Assembly (NCBI RefSeq): GCF_000424585.1
Contig: NZ_AUKE01000011.1
Span: forward strand, 1-64,000
DNA: 64,000 nt
Origin: Butyrivibrio sp. MC2013
Lineage (GTDB): Bacteria; Bacillota; Clostridia; Lachnospirales; Lachnospiraceae
Direction of reading: 5' to 3'
Both the position numbers and the translations under genes were made by a program. This document shows, piece after piece, positions 1-8,700 of the stretch (positions within the stretch are counted from its first letter, which is position 1; every line of letters begins with the position of its first letter). The notes below the pieces were generated by a model, which was not told where the DNA came from, made no database searches, and saw nothing but the letters and a program-made list of their open reading frames with translations.

Positions 1-167
1 CCACAGCTCTCATTGGTACACTTCAACCTGTTTATTGCGAACCACTTAGGTTCAGAATCACGATAACGCTGGATTCTTAGGACCTTATCCCTGTATTTCA
101 GACCACTCTTACATTCCGGACAGATACATTCTTCTTCACTTTCAATAAAAAACACCCAATTTCTCAT
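1..167 (-). CDS. Mobile-element zinc-ribbon protein, N-terminal part (cut by window edge)
   Basis: An ATG at 167 opens a minus-strand frame with no stop to the window edge, giving 55 codons of the N-terminus. A CxCPxC cluster is followed about 35 residues later by CTNESC, which is the cysteine spacing of a zinc ribbon. The stretch between is basic and aromatic (YRDKVLRIQRYR, KWFAINRLKC). I recall this layout from the small DUF6431-type zinc-ribbon proteins found beside transposases in Lachnospiraceae and from the N-terminal ribbon of ISL3-like transposases. The family call is from memory and the rest of the gene is not visible. The leader between this gene and 434 carries unusual crossing inverted repeats, annotated separately. 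Confidence 0.6.
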   Translation of the reverse strand, partial: MRNWVFFIESEEECICPECKSGLKYRDKVLRIQRYRDSEPKWFAINRLKCTNESC

Positions 168-197
168 TGAAAGTTTTTGTATATTTTGATACGCTTA

Positions 198-311
198 CCA
201 TGGTTTTAAACCATGGATTCCGAAGGGATTGTCGCTTGCTAGGGGACCTCCTTTCGGAATCTTCCTTTCTACAGACTGATTGACAGTATATCAATCAATC
301 CAGCGACAATC
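198..311 (-). ncRNA. Structured leader with crossing helices (pseudoknot-like)
   Basis: The 267 bases between the zinc-ribbon gene and the nucleotidyltransferase gene contain four inverted repeats. A pairs 227-236 with 302-311 (GATTGTCGCT/AGCGACAATC, perfect). B pairs 216-224 with 253-261 (GATTCCGAA/TTCGGAATC, perfect). C pairs 277-283 with 291-297 and nests inside A. D is a 19-bp palindrome at 198-216. A and B interlock, so on the minus strand they form either an H-type pseudoknot or two mutually exclusive states. An AGGAGG-like run lies between the B' and A strands. The structure sits about 30-145 bases upstream of the ATG at 167. An RNA role is inferred; the repeats could equally be DNA sites at a transposon end. 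Confidence 0.45.
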
Positions 312-434
312 AAAGGTATCAACTAAAAGTCATTCAGAGAGGGTGCTAACACCAATCTGTCTGTCCGTGCCGAACCAAATATATCTTCATTACACATAAG
401 TCCTTAAATACAGCCTTTTGAACGTTTCATCATA

Positions 435-1241
435 TTATCGGTAGGATTCATACCAATCCCAAATGGCAAAAAACTCCTCGCTTCTGCCATGATATTCAGG
501 ATAAAAATACTTCGCCAGTCTGTCATAAGCCAGAGCGGCGGCATACAGACGATCAGCAATCATGTTGAAGGTCATGTCATTATGCTTATAAGGATTCTTT
601 TCTAGTTCCTTTACATACTCTAATTCCTCTGAATATCCGTATCTATGATAACTTGTTCCGTACCTAAGATCTCTCATTACCATCTGCATTACCAGTGTGT
701 CATTCAGGTTCATATTTGCCAGATGACTGCTGATCAGATGATCTTTACGGTACAATTTGCCCAGCGCCTGAATCTGAATAAACCAGAAGCGATTGATATT
801 GTCTAAAGGCCAGTTTTCGTTCTCCTCTTCCGGTGTATAAGGCTCTAAAACAACGGGATTCCCTTCCTCATATTCAAACTCGAATCCGAAATCATACCGC
901 ATTCCGCTTTTAAAAATGATCCTGTACATTTTGTTGATCGGGATAAACATCCAGCCGAGAGCTGTATCTTTTGATACCCCAAATCGATCTATTCTTTTCA
1001 TATAGTCCTCAGGCGTAACGAACCCATTTTGTGGAAGATGCACTTTCACTGACAGATCGATATCACTGTAAATGTCATGAAATCCTGCCTCAAATGCCTG
1101 TTTGCCGGCTGTGTCCAGCGTCTTTCGAGTAATGACAATATCCCTCACTGCAGCACTTTTTACTTCTGGGTGCTTAATTATTTCTACCAAATATTGCAGG
1201 AACGATTCTTCCATTTTATCTTTCGTCAGATTAATTAACAT
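435..1241 (-). CDS. Nucleotidyltransferase-fold protein, aminoglycoside adenylyltransferase-like
   Basis: 268 residues. Residues near 55-70 read as a nucleotidyltransferase active-site strand (YSDIDLSVKV), with two Asp spaced as in the DxD metal site. The C-terminal half is helical and aromatic, with RFWFIQIQALGKLYRKDHL and LRYGTSYHRYG, a layout like ANT(6)/AadE-type streptomycin adenylyltransferases. These enzymes transfer AMP to small molecules in the cytoplasm; a resistance role here is only inferred. It is a stand-alone minus-strand gene upstream of a mobile-element gene and downstream of a GNAT cluster, so it looks like accessory cargo. An MNT-type toxin partner is less likely because of its length. 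Confidence 0.55.
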   Translation of the reverse strand: MLINLTKDKMEESFLQYLVEIIKHPEVKSAAVRDIVITRKTLDTAGKQAFEAGFHDIYSDIDLSVKVHLPQNGFVTPEDYMKRIDRFGVSKDTALGWMFIPINKMYRIIFKSGMRYDFGFEFEYEEGNPVVLEPYTPEEENENWPLDNINRFWFIQIQALGKLYRKDHLISSHLANMNLNDTLVMQMVMRDLRYGTSYHRYGYSEELEYVKELEKNPYKHNDMTFNMIADRLYAAALAYDRLAKYFYPEYHGRSEEFFAIWDWYESYR

Positions 1242-1346
1242 GCAATGCTTCCTCTACTTGTTTTCATTCATCAATCTGTCATAGTTGCCCACATACTCTG
1301 CATCTTGATCAAATAAATCTATTTCCTGTTTTGTTAATATTGCAGC

Positions 1347-2264
1347 TCATTTTTTCATGTGAAGCCTGATATGCACTTTTTGATATCCGATCTTTTTGTA
1401 AAACTCATTGCCCCCGCCTGTCAGGATTTCGGCGCCGAGTTCACGCATCACCTCATCGTGCCGTGACAATGCCGCTGCCGCAAGTCCTTTGTGCTGATGA
1501 GAAGGAACCGTGCACAGAGGTTCCATATATGCCAGACGGTTTTCCGGAACCCACCACATGCCTGAGAAACATACATATTCTTCGTTCTCATCGGCAATGA
1601 TGACCGTGTAGTCATATGTTGCATGGGGCGAGGGTGATATTGTTGCACAAAGAACATTCTGATACAGTTCGTGCGGGCTTAAGCCTCCGTTTTTCGTCGG
1701 AATATCCCAGTCTTTGAATTCACCGAACTCTTCGCTGTTGAATCCATCCCAAAGGCACTTGGCGCTTTTTAAAGGGTCAGAATTCTTCGCATCCACAAAA
1801 TGATATCCTTCCGGCAGTTTGTAATCCAATTTTCCCTCCCGAAGATCAAATATTCTGTCAGTCTCTTCGTACTCCACGCGGTAACCGCGCTTTTTTGCTT
1901 CTTCAATAAGAGCCGTCTGGCCGCTCGAGAAGATCAGTTCCCGAGTCTCCTCAAACTTCGGATATGCCGTCTCGGCATATTCGATCATCTCCGCCGCAAG
2001 AAATTCATATCCCGGTCTTAACACAAAATAGGTTGATGTTACAGGCTGTTCATAGAATACAAAAGCCACCGGAAGACTTCCGTCCATCCAGAACCGGTTT
2101 AATCTGAGGTAATCCTTATCAAGCCAGGAGCTTATGATCGCATACTCGAAAAACGGAGCAGCTTGCCCGTTGGTCTCCTCGTGATCGTAAACATCTGTCA
2201 TGAGTTTCCATGCCAGATTTATGTCTGTTAATATTTGAAACTGCTTTGTTTTAAGATCCTTCAT
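1347..2264 (-). CDS. GNAT-family N-acetyltransferase (two-part, about 305 aa)
   Basis: The C-terminal 110 residues contain an acetyl-CoA-binding type pattern (LCTVPSHQHKGLAAAALSRH, then GGGNEFYKKIGYQK), the usual GNAT motif A and B ending. The N-terminal 190 residues are less conserved and may be a second, degenerate GNAT-like domain. I place the start at the ATG at 2264 rather than 2276. At 2264 a GGA lies 7 bases upstream and the codon follows the stop of the preceding gene by 2 bases, which suggests translational coupling; at 2276 the GAAGG touches the ATG. The substrate cannot be told. It is one of four GNAT genes in a row on this strand. Confidence 0.75.
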   Translation of the reverse strand: MKDLKTKQFQILTDINLAWKLMTDVYDHEETNGQAAPFFEYAIISSWLDKDYLRLNRFWMDGSLPVAFVFYEQPVTSTYFVLRPGYEFLAAEMIEYAETAYPKFEETRELIFSSGQTALIEEAKKRGYRVEYEETDRIFDLREGKLDYKLPEGYHFVDAKNSDPLKSAKCLWDGFNSEEFGEFKDWDIPTKNGGLSPHELYQNVLCATISPSPHATYDYTVIIADENEEYVCFSGMWWVPENRLAYMEPLCTVPSHQHKGLAAAALSRHDEVMRELGAEILTGGGNEFYKKIGYQKVHIRLHMKK

Positions 2265-2266
2265 TA

Positions 2267-2743
2267 TTATTTCCATCCTTCATCGGTCTTTTCCTGTTGC
2301 TGCTCTATCCACTGTACGAAAGCTGTCTTATCACTGCTGTTATATCCTGCCTTTTCATAGAAATGCAGAGTCTCCGGCTTCTTTGATCCGGTAAGGAGCA
2401 TCATTTTATAGCAATTCTCCTGCTTCGCGATCTGCTTTGCGTAAGCCAGACACTCTCCTGCGTAACCTTTTCCTCTGTGATCAGCATGCGTTACTACATT
2501 CTCAATAAAAGCATACGGTCTTACGCTTCTTGTAAGATTCGGTATGATCACGCATACACAGGAGGATACAATCTGACCATCAATTTCATTCACGATCAGA
2601 TGATGATTGGGATCTTCAAGAATCTGTTCCCATGTTTCCTCTAAGTGCTTATCATGCTCCGGAATACTGTCTTCATGTAAAAACAGATACAGTTCAAGCA
2701 ATGAATCCAAATTCTCATTTACGACTTCTCGTAAATAATTCAT
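2267..2743 (-). CDS. GNAT-family N-acetyltransferase
   Basis: 158 residues, the normal size for a single GNAT domain. Motif A is visible as VVTHADHRGKGYAGECLAYA (R-x-x-G-x-G/A phosphate loop), followed by the C-terminal HFYEKAGYNSSDKTAF. The enzyme should acetylate an amine using acetyl-CoA; the substrate is unknown. The stop is followed directly by the ATG of the next GNAT gene, so the two are probably co-translated. The 160 bases upstream hold the remnant of another acetyltransferase and no clear promoter. Confidence 0.8.
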   Translation of the reverse strand: MNYLREVVNENLDSLLELYLFLHEDSIPEHDKHLEETWEQILEDPNHHLIVNEIDGQIVSSCVCVIIPNLTRSVRPYAFIENVVTHADHRGKGYAGECLAYAKQIAKQENCYKMMLLTGSKKPETLHFYEKAGYNSSDKTAFVQWIEQQQEKTDEGWK

Positions 2744-2814
2744 GCCGATCCCTTCTCCGAATCTTTTATCCTGTAGTATTCAAGATAATATTATGAACAG
2801 GTCGCTGAGATACA

Positions 2815-2907
2815 TTAACCAATCGTGCACAGCTTGCCACACAGAACATAGCCTATCTTCTCATAGCATGCATAAGTATCCATAAGTCGTTTTATCTTGA
2901 TCCTCAT
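2815..2907 (-). pseudogene. Remnant of a GNAT acetyltransferase C-terminus
   Basis: A 30-codon minus-strand frame ends YACYEKIGYVLCGKL-CTIG. The stretch from YEKIGYV onward matches the way GNAT domains typically end (FYEKxGF/YxxxG). No N-terminal two-thirds is present. Its ATG overlaps the TGA of the upstream GNAT gene (ATGA), so it could still be translated as a short peptide, but it reads as the leftover of a fifth acetyltransferase in this cluster. The assignment rests on the C-terminal motif alone. Confidence 0.45.
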
Positions 2908-3488
2908 TTCCTTCTGCTCTCCCTGTGAAAAAAGAAACCAAAATTGATCCGGACCTCCCTCCGTCCTATGTCATTATTTGTATAACAGCATGTGTCAAAT
3001 CCGATCAATTCAAATCCCTGATGAAGGTAAAACCCGATGGCATTTGTATTGCATGACTGAGTTTCCAGAATGATAGCTCGACGATTCTGTTTTACGGCAA
3101 TTTCTTTTGCCTTATCCATAAGTCTTTTGCCGAGCCCCTTTCCCTGCAGTTCATCACACACCCACAGTTCTGTTACCATCAGTCTGTTGGACCACTCCTC
3201 GGGACAAACCTCGATACAGGCCAGCAGCTCACCTGCATCGCTTACAACTCCGTAGCCTTCTGCTTTTTCCCAATGATCCTGATACAGAGAATCCGGAAAA
3301 TCATATTCCTCAGGTGTATGTATTATTTGCTGTTCGGAGGGTTTCCGCATGATCTTAACCGTACATCCCTCCCTGTCAAGAGGGGCTATTTCAATATCAT
3401 AGAAACTATCGCTCCTGGTAACAATCGGAATGGTGGTGCCTTTCCACTTGTCCTTCGGTAAAGCAACTATCTTAATATCGTTACTCAT
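2904..3488 (-). CDS. GNAT-family N-acetyltransferase
   Basis: 194 residues. Motif A is clear: LWVCDELQGKGLGKRLMDKA (Q/R-x-x-G-x-G/A), followed by IILETQSCNTNAIGFYLHQGFELIGFD, the motif B region with the Tyr and Asn common in the fold. The N-terminal 90 residues precede the core. The start ATG overlaps the stop of the upstream GNAT gene in an ATGA, so translation is probably coupled. The substrate is unknown; the ILETQSCNxxAIxFY style resembles streptothricin/aminoglycoside acetyltransferase-like members, but that is only a resemblance. Confidence 0.8.
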   Translation of the reverse strand: MSNDIKIVALPKDKWKGTTIPIVTRSDSFYDIEIAPLDREGCTVKIMRKPSEQQIIHTPEEYDFPDSLYQDHWEKAEGYGVVSDAGELLACIEVCPEEWSNRLMVTELWVCDELQGKGLGKRLMDKAKEIAVKQNRRAIILETQSCNTNAIGFYLHQGFELIGFDTCCYTNNDIGRREVRINFGFFFHRESRRK

Positions 3489-4039
3489 CTATCACTTTTC
3501 TGTCCTTTCTTCCATTCATCACGAGTAATCAAACAAGTATACTCTCCTGATATTTCCCCCGTTCGCGGGTATGTACGGATGCCTTTATCATCGATACACT
3601 TCATTCCGATCTTGCGCATCACTGCAAATGAGGCCGCATTATTGATGTCACACTGTGCATACACCTTATCTATTTCCAGATTTTCAAAAGCAAATCCAAG
3701 GACCGCGGCGGCAGCCTCTGAAGCATATCCTTTCTTTCTGTATTTCTTATTAATGATCCATCCGAGAGTAGCGTAAGATCTGTCTTCACTATGTCCAAGA
3801 TCACAATCACAGCCCCCGATGATCTTTCCGTCCAATAGAATCACAAATTCATAATTTGTCTGTTCCTTCGAATTCCATTCCTCTGCATTCTTTTTGACAA
3901 AATCAGCGGTTTCTTCAAATGTGTCTTTTGGCAGCCAAAACATCATTGTAATATCTTTATCACCGGCATATTCATGTACCTCTTTTTCATCACCTATACG
4001 AATCGATCTGAGTATCAAACGTTTTGTTTTTATTTCCAT
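3485..4039 (-). CDS. RimJ/RimL-type GNAT N-acetyltransferase
   Basis: From the ATG at 4039 the product is 184 residues and begins MEIKTKRLILRSIRIGDEKE, the hallmark opening of RimJ/RimL-like acetyltransferases (T-x-R-L-x-L-R). It continues through GWIINKKYRKKGYASEAAA (acetyl-CoA loop) to NAASFAVMRKIGM. I choose 4039 over the longer frame from 4111 because AAGGGA lies 6-8 bases upstream, and the extra 24 residues are basic, non-family and overlap a gene remnant in another frame. It probably acetylates a protein N-terminus or an antibiotic-like amine. It overlaps the next GNAT gene by 4 bases. Confidence 0.8.
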   Translation of the reverse strand: MEIKTKRLILRSIRIGDEKEVHEYAGDKDITMMFWLPKDTFEETADFVKKNAEEWNSKEQTNYEFVILLDGKIIGGCDCDLGHSEDRSYATLGWIINKKYRKKGYASEAAAAVLGFAFENLEIDKVYAQCDINNAASFAVMRKIGMKCIDDKGIRTYPRTGEISGEYTCLITRDEWKKGQKSDR

Positions 4040-4061
4040 TTCATTTCCCTTATTCTTGCCC

Positions 4062-4223
4062 TTACCGGGATTCCTTTTGTGCATCTTTGATCCTGTAATA
4101 GTCTTCTGCATCTATACCGATCTGTACATGTTCCTTTGCATTCCTTACCCGCTCAAGTAGCGTTGCGACCTCCACGGAACGCGTGCGAGGAAACAGGACA
4201 ACAAGCTGTAGATGCCGCTCCAT
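4062..4223 (-). pseudogene. Fragment resembling the C-terminal tail of a serine recombinase
   Basis: A 53-codon minus-strand frame reads VEVATLLERV, then a central stretch, then EDYYRIKDAQK near its end. The same ending (LLSNR...MEDYYRIKDAEKEQ) closes the large serine recombinase at 14757-16526 in this window, so this looks like the broken-off tail of a related recombinase or of a gene with the same tail. It lies between the RimL-like GNAT start and a second broken ORF. No catalytic domain is present. Assignment is by direct comparison within the window. Confidence 0.45.
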
Positions 4224-4238
4224 CGTTACAACAGCATC

Positions 4239-4571
4239 TTATTCGACGGGATATGTTTGTTCGATCCAGGCATGCCATGCGTCAAATGCGCTCTGAAAGT
4301 CTGTTCCGAAGGCCTCCTCAAAGCTTTTCTGTTCAAAGCAAAAGAGACTGACCTCTTCAAAGCCATAAGCGTCATCCAGTCAGGCCAGGAAAGATGCCGA
4401 CATAAAAGCGCTTAATTCCGTATCTCCAGGTTCGTTGGTTTTATTTCGAGTAAAAACTGACTCCGACGTGACTGGCGCACTCTCGCAATAACTTCCCCAG
4501 TGGGTCAACCCTTTTTCAAAGCAGACTCTGGCACAGGCGTCATAGACAATTCGAAAATCCGTAGCGCTCAT
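4239..4571 (-). pseudogene. Unrecognised ORF interrupted by one in-frame TGA
   Basis: From the ATG at 4571 the frame runs 63 codons to a TGA at 4380-4382, then continues in the same frame for 46 more coding-looking codons (DDAYGFEEVSLF, FEEAFGTDFQ, FDAWHAWIEQ) to a TAA at 4239-4241. The downstream part is acidic and aromatic like a real protein. Joined, the product would be about 110 residues. I do not recognise the family. There is no good ribosome binding site. The simplest reading is a gene inactivated by a nonsense mutation; a sequencing error at the TGA is the alternative. Confidence 0.45.
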
Positions 4572-4591
4572 CTGCGCCGAATCAATACAAA

Positions 4592-5488
4592 CTAATCGTA
4601 GTACTTGATTCCAAAATAATCCATGTAAGCCTTAAATCTGTCCTGACAAGTTAGAACCGTATCAGTAAGATAGCCTTTTTCATGGTTCCACTCCTTTAGC
4701 CCTCTATAATAATACTCCTTAATATCATCTTCTATTATAAATGGAGTTATACCATTTCTTAGACATTCCTTAAACATGATAAGTCTGCCAACACGTCCGT
4801 TGCCATCCTGAAATGGATGTATCCTCTCGAATCTACAATGAAAATCAATTATCTCTTCCAGCGTCTTTTCCTTGGTACTGTTATACGACTTTAGGAGTTT
4901 TTTTATTTCACTAGCAACATCAGCTGGATGCGCTGTAGCCATTCCACCTACTTCATTTTCCAATCTCTTATAATCACCAACAGCAAACCAAGTCTTACGG
5001 CTATCAGATGTTCCGGATTTAAGGACAAGATGAAGCTGTTTTATAAAAGCTTCACTAAGTGCATATCCAGCCTGTTCAATAACAAGATCTATGCATCTAA
5101 AGTGATTAACCGTCTCAACAATATCATCCACGTTCACAGTATCTTCTTCTACTCCTATAGTATTTGTTTCAAAGATATATCTTGTCTGATCGTGGGTAAG
5201 CCTACTTCCTTCGATGTGATTCGAGTTGTATGTAAGTTCAATCTGAACCTTATGATATATTCCACCAGGAATCCCTGCTTCTTTTTCCATCTTCAGACGT
5301 GGTAATATATCTGTTGGAATCTTGCCTTTACGAGTCTTTCGCTCAGGTTTCTCGGCATCATCAGGTATCATCCATACTCCCTTATCTATTACAGCACCGG
5401 GAACTCGTCCTGACTGGCAATAATTCCTGACACTTCGTTCTGATACCTTCCACTTTTTTGCCGCAGTTAAAACATCAATATATCCCAT
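4592..5488 (-). CDS. Fic-domain AMPylase-type protein with class II inhibitory motif
   Basis: 298 residues. Residues 224-235 are HPFQDGNGRVGR, the Fic active-site motif HPFx(D/E)GNGRxxR with catalytic His224 and the phosphate-binding loop, so AMP transfer from ATP to a target hydroxyl is expected. Residues 89-94, SNHIEG, match the (S/T)xxxE(G/N) inhibitory helix; its N-terminal position makes this a class II, self-inhibited Fic. Residues 1-45 look like a helix-turn-helix domain of excisionase/MerR type (TAAKKWKVSERSVRNYCQSG, then GRVPGAV). AAGGG precedes the ATG by 8 bases. An inverted repeat overlies the promoter, which suggests autoregulation. No antitoxin gene is adjacent, as expected for class II. 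Confidence 0.88.
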   Translation of the reverse strand: MGYIDVLTAAKKWKVSERSVRNYCQSGRVPGAVIDKGVWMIPDDAEKPERKTRKGKIPTDILPRLKMEKEAGIPGGIYHKVQIELTYNSNHIEGSRLTHDQTRYIFETNTIGVEEDTVNVDDIVETVNHFRCIDLVIEQAGYALSEAFIKQLHLVLKSGTSDSRKTWFAVGDYKRLENEVGGMATAHPADVASEIKKLLKSYNSTKEKTLEEIIDFHCRFERIHPFQDGNGRVGRLIMFKECLRNGITPFIIEDDIKEYYYRGLKEWNHEKGYLTDTVLTCQDRFKAYMDYFGIKYYD

Positions 5489-5532
5489 GTTTAAGCCCTT
5501 TCAAGAACTTTTTCAGTAACATTATTATATCA

Positions 5533-5592
5533 CAATCGGCAATTTATTGTTGGTTTTTTAACTCAGTTATTGTTGTTTTATTTTGCCGATTG
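5533..5592 (-). promoter_or_regulatory. fic promoter with wide inverted-repeat operator
   Basis: CAATCGGCAA at 5533-5542 is repeated inverted as TTGCCGATTG at 5583-5592, a perfect 10-bp arm pair around a 40-bp AT-rich centre that also holds two TTATTGTTG direct repeats (near 5544 and 5567). On the minus strand TATAAT lies just downstream of the near arm (about 5524-5529), with the arm falling inside the -35/-10 spacer. The -35 is weak. A regulator binding the arms would cover this promoter; the HTH domain of the Fic protein itself is the obvious candidate (inference). Confidence 0.5.
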
Positions 5593-5603
5593 ATAACCAG
5601 AAT

Positions 5604-5640
5604 ATACCCATACCAACAAAACCTGTGCTAGCATGGGTAT
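5604..5640. repeat. Inverted repeat upstream of fic
   Basis: ATACCCAT at 5604-5611 and ATGGGTAT at 5633-5640 are perfect 8-bp inverted arms separated by 21 bases, just beyond the fic operator. It could be a second binding site or a hairpin between the convergent ends of transcription. The rest of 5641-5758 is AT-rich with nothing I recognise. Confidence 0.35.
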
Positions 5641-5758
5641 CTATACTTATTATTAGGTGCAGACTTGATTGTAATAAGCGTCAGCAGATTAATTACCTGC
5701 CTGTCTGAGATTCCAAAGCATCAAGATGATAAAAATCTCAACTTTGTCTACAGTCTGA

Positions 5759-5781
5759 CGGGGCAGCCATCAGCTGCCCCG
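5759..5781 (-). terminator. Hairpin after the giant surface-protein gene
   Basis: CGGGGCAGC (5759-5767) pairs with GCTGCCCCG (5773-5781), a perfect 9-bp GC-rich stem starting 10 bases after the stop codon of the surface-protein gene. The minus strand has no real U-run after it, so it may act more as a 3'-end stabiliser or a weak terminator. Confidence 0.5.
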
Positions 5782-5790
5782 CCATCAGGT

Positions 5791-8700
5791 TTACTGGTTT
5801 TCCCTCCAATTCGCATACAGTACAAGTTTTTTCCCTTTTTGGAGCAAAGAACTTACAACCTGCTTATCGGTGTATCTGTCTCCGGTACCATTAGGATTTG
5901 TACTCCAGAAATCGAATGTATAGCCCGATCTTTTGAATGTGTTGGCCGAAAGTTTTCCAACGGAGCCGGTCACATACTGGTTAGCCATTTTGCCGGTTCC
6001 GCCATTGGCATTAAATACAATAGTATATGCCATCCTGCTCTTAACTATCTTAAACGTAGCCGTTTTGGTACCGCCGTATTCACCGAGGCCGTGGAAAACT
6101 GCCTTTGCGGTTCCTACACGATTATTCTTTGAGTATGAGACGATCTCATAATCGTCCGTACCCAGAGTTACCCCGTTAAGGACTATCTTAATGTCTGCAG
6201 GAGACAGTATCACCGCCTCGTTGATAAACATCTGATCAGCTATCTTGATGCTTGACTTGGATATATCCTTACCCCTGGCGATAACCCTGTATTCAACCGA
6301 TACGGAACCGAAGTACGAATTAATACCGTTTGCGGTCACTCTTATACAGGTGCCGTCCCGAACGATATCGGTCTTGTCGACCTGATCATCGGCCTGTACT
6401 TTCACTTCGGTTCTTACACCGTCTACGACCCGGGTAACCCAGGCTGCATTCACATACTCATATACTAGTGTCTTGTCATAGTCTGTACCGGCTTTAAGCT
6501 TCTTGCCGCCGTCCTTAAGTACAGGTGTTACCATGGCGGCTTTTGCCTTGTTTTTAACAATGACATCCCCGGCTGTTATTGATACATTACCGATATCCGC
6601 GGGTGTAATATCGAAGTTGACGGCTGCAAGACTCAGCTTAAAGTTCCCAAGTCCTGTGATCACGATAGAAGGTTTCTTAGCCCTTTCGTATTTGGGATCA
6701 CCCGCAATATACAGTGACTTGTTGTTCTTATATGAAACCTTATAGTCTTTACCCTTCTCAAGCTCATTATCTTTGGTTCTGTAATAGACCTTAACCGCGG
6801 GTTTTGCACCGTTTTTGGAATAAGCAGCCTCTTCATCATACTCAATATAGAAGTTCGAAGCACCTGATCCCTCATCGGCATCATTGATAACAGCTTTGCT
6901 TAAGTCTCTCTTAACGATCTTAAATGTCTTCTTCGCGGTTCCGTAACATTTTCCAATGCCTTTGACAGTTACTGTTGCGGTACCGGCATTTTTGTTTTTG
7001 CTGTATGAGATCGTATAATCCGTGTTCTTGACAAGGATGGTCGGTGCTGCCTTTTTGCTCGCCTTGTAAGTAACGGTCATGTCTGCAGGGTCATCGTCAT
7101 CAACCTCTCCGCCGGGCTTGATTTCCGTACCGTCATAGGTATATTTGGAAGGTATAGTTACCGTGGCCTTGGCTACATTGATGCCAGTGATCTTGAACGT
7201 AACGGTCTTCGTTCCGATATAGCTTCCCTTGCCCACAAGCGTGATCTTCTTTGTCCCGATGGAAACAAGATCCTCGTCCCAGATCACCTCATAATCCTCT
7301 GCCGCAACAGGTTTATTCTTCAGTGATACCGTAAATTCGGGTCTGATCTCCGCACCGGTGTACGTCTGGTCCTTGATCCTGCTGACAGACACACTGCTCA
7401 TAAGAATCTCGTCGGAAGCTGCTATGGTATACTCGATCTCCCTCTCTCCGGTATAGTTCCCGGTACCCTTAACTGTTACAACATATGTACCCGGAGCCTT
7501 GATGCCCTTGTTCTTCTCGCCATTTTCATTTGTCCAGGACAGAGTATAGTCCGTATTCAGTTTCAGGGCTTTACCGTTTTTCTTAAGTACAGCCTTGGGA
7601 GTCTGGGCCTTCCTGTTATACTTCACGTAAACATCAGACACGGCAAATTCGCCCTCATTGATATCGCGTGGCAGGATTTCGAATGTCTGGGTGATCTTGT
7701 TTTGGAAGCTTCCCATACCGGTCACTATAACAGTGGCAGTACCCGCATTCTTGTTAGCCTTGTAAGTAACCGTATAATCCGTTCCCTTCCTGAGCAGGTC
7801 ATTTCCGAAATAAACCTCCGGTTCCGGTTTGATCTGCGCCCCGGTGAACCCATAGGATTCTTCTATTCCCTCAACCCGGAAGTACTTATCTGCATAGACC
7901 GCCGTTACCTCCGTATCGCCCGTGACCGTGACCTCCACACCGGGCTCATAAGTCTGATCCCCGATCTGCCATGCTGTAAAATACTGTCCTTTCGGAGCCG
8001 TAAATCCGCAATCCGGAAGCAAGATCGTCGCCTCGCCGCTGAGCGATGCCGTCACATGATCGTCGTCCATGGTACCTGTGCCGTCACCGGGATTATAAGA
8101 TATGGTATAGATCAGTTCTTCCAGGATGCTCAGCGTACCTTTAGTTACGGACTCACATGTATAATTTGCATTGGAAAGCCTGTCCTCATCACTGATCGAA
8201 ATCTCATACTCTCCTACAGTTTCGCCCGCCTGCCTTGTAAAGTCAGTTTGTGCAATCTCAAATCCGGGAGTTGTCTCCCCATCAGCCAGTCCGGTATAGG
8301 TAACGGTAAACTCCGGATCCTCAGTGTTGACAAGTTTTCGTTTGTCATCGATACGCACTGAATACGGCTTGGGAGCAATGCCGGTGGCAGCTTTGCCTAC
8401 AAGGATCGCCGTATCTGCATTTTGACCTGCGAGTTTAAACCATACGGCATAGTATCCGCCGTCCTTTGCGGCGGGAACGCTTTCGGAGAATTCCGCATTT
8501 TCGGGAAGAGTGATCTCTAACACTTCATCCTCGGACTCCGGTTCTTCCTCCTCGAGCTTCACAAAAGCATATTCCAGCGTGGCCGCAGAATCCACGACAG
8601 ATCCCGGAATAATAAGATCCTGCAGTTGTCCGGTATAAACAAGGCCGTTCTTGTATTCCGGCATTGGTTCGATCCGTGATCCCCAAACCGGTATTACAAC

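Noticed and set aside
1254..1346. Coding-like 30 codons directly after the TGA of the first GNAT gene (KQEIDLFDQDAEYVGNYDRL)
   Set aside because: There is no start codon or ribosome site in a suitable place and no recognisable family; it may be a decayed gene end, but evidence is too thin to annotate.
4380..4382. TGA as a selenocysteine codon
   Set aside because: No stable hairpin of SECIS type follows directly and the surrounding residues do not match a selenoprotein; a nonsense mutation is simpler.
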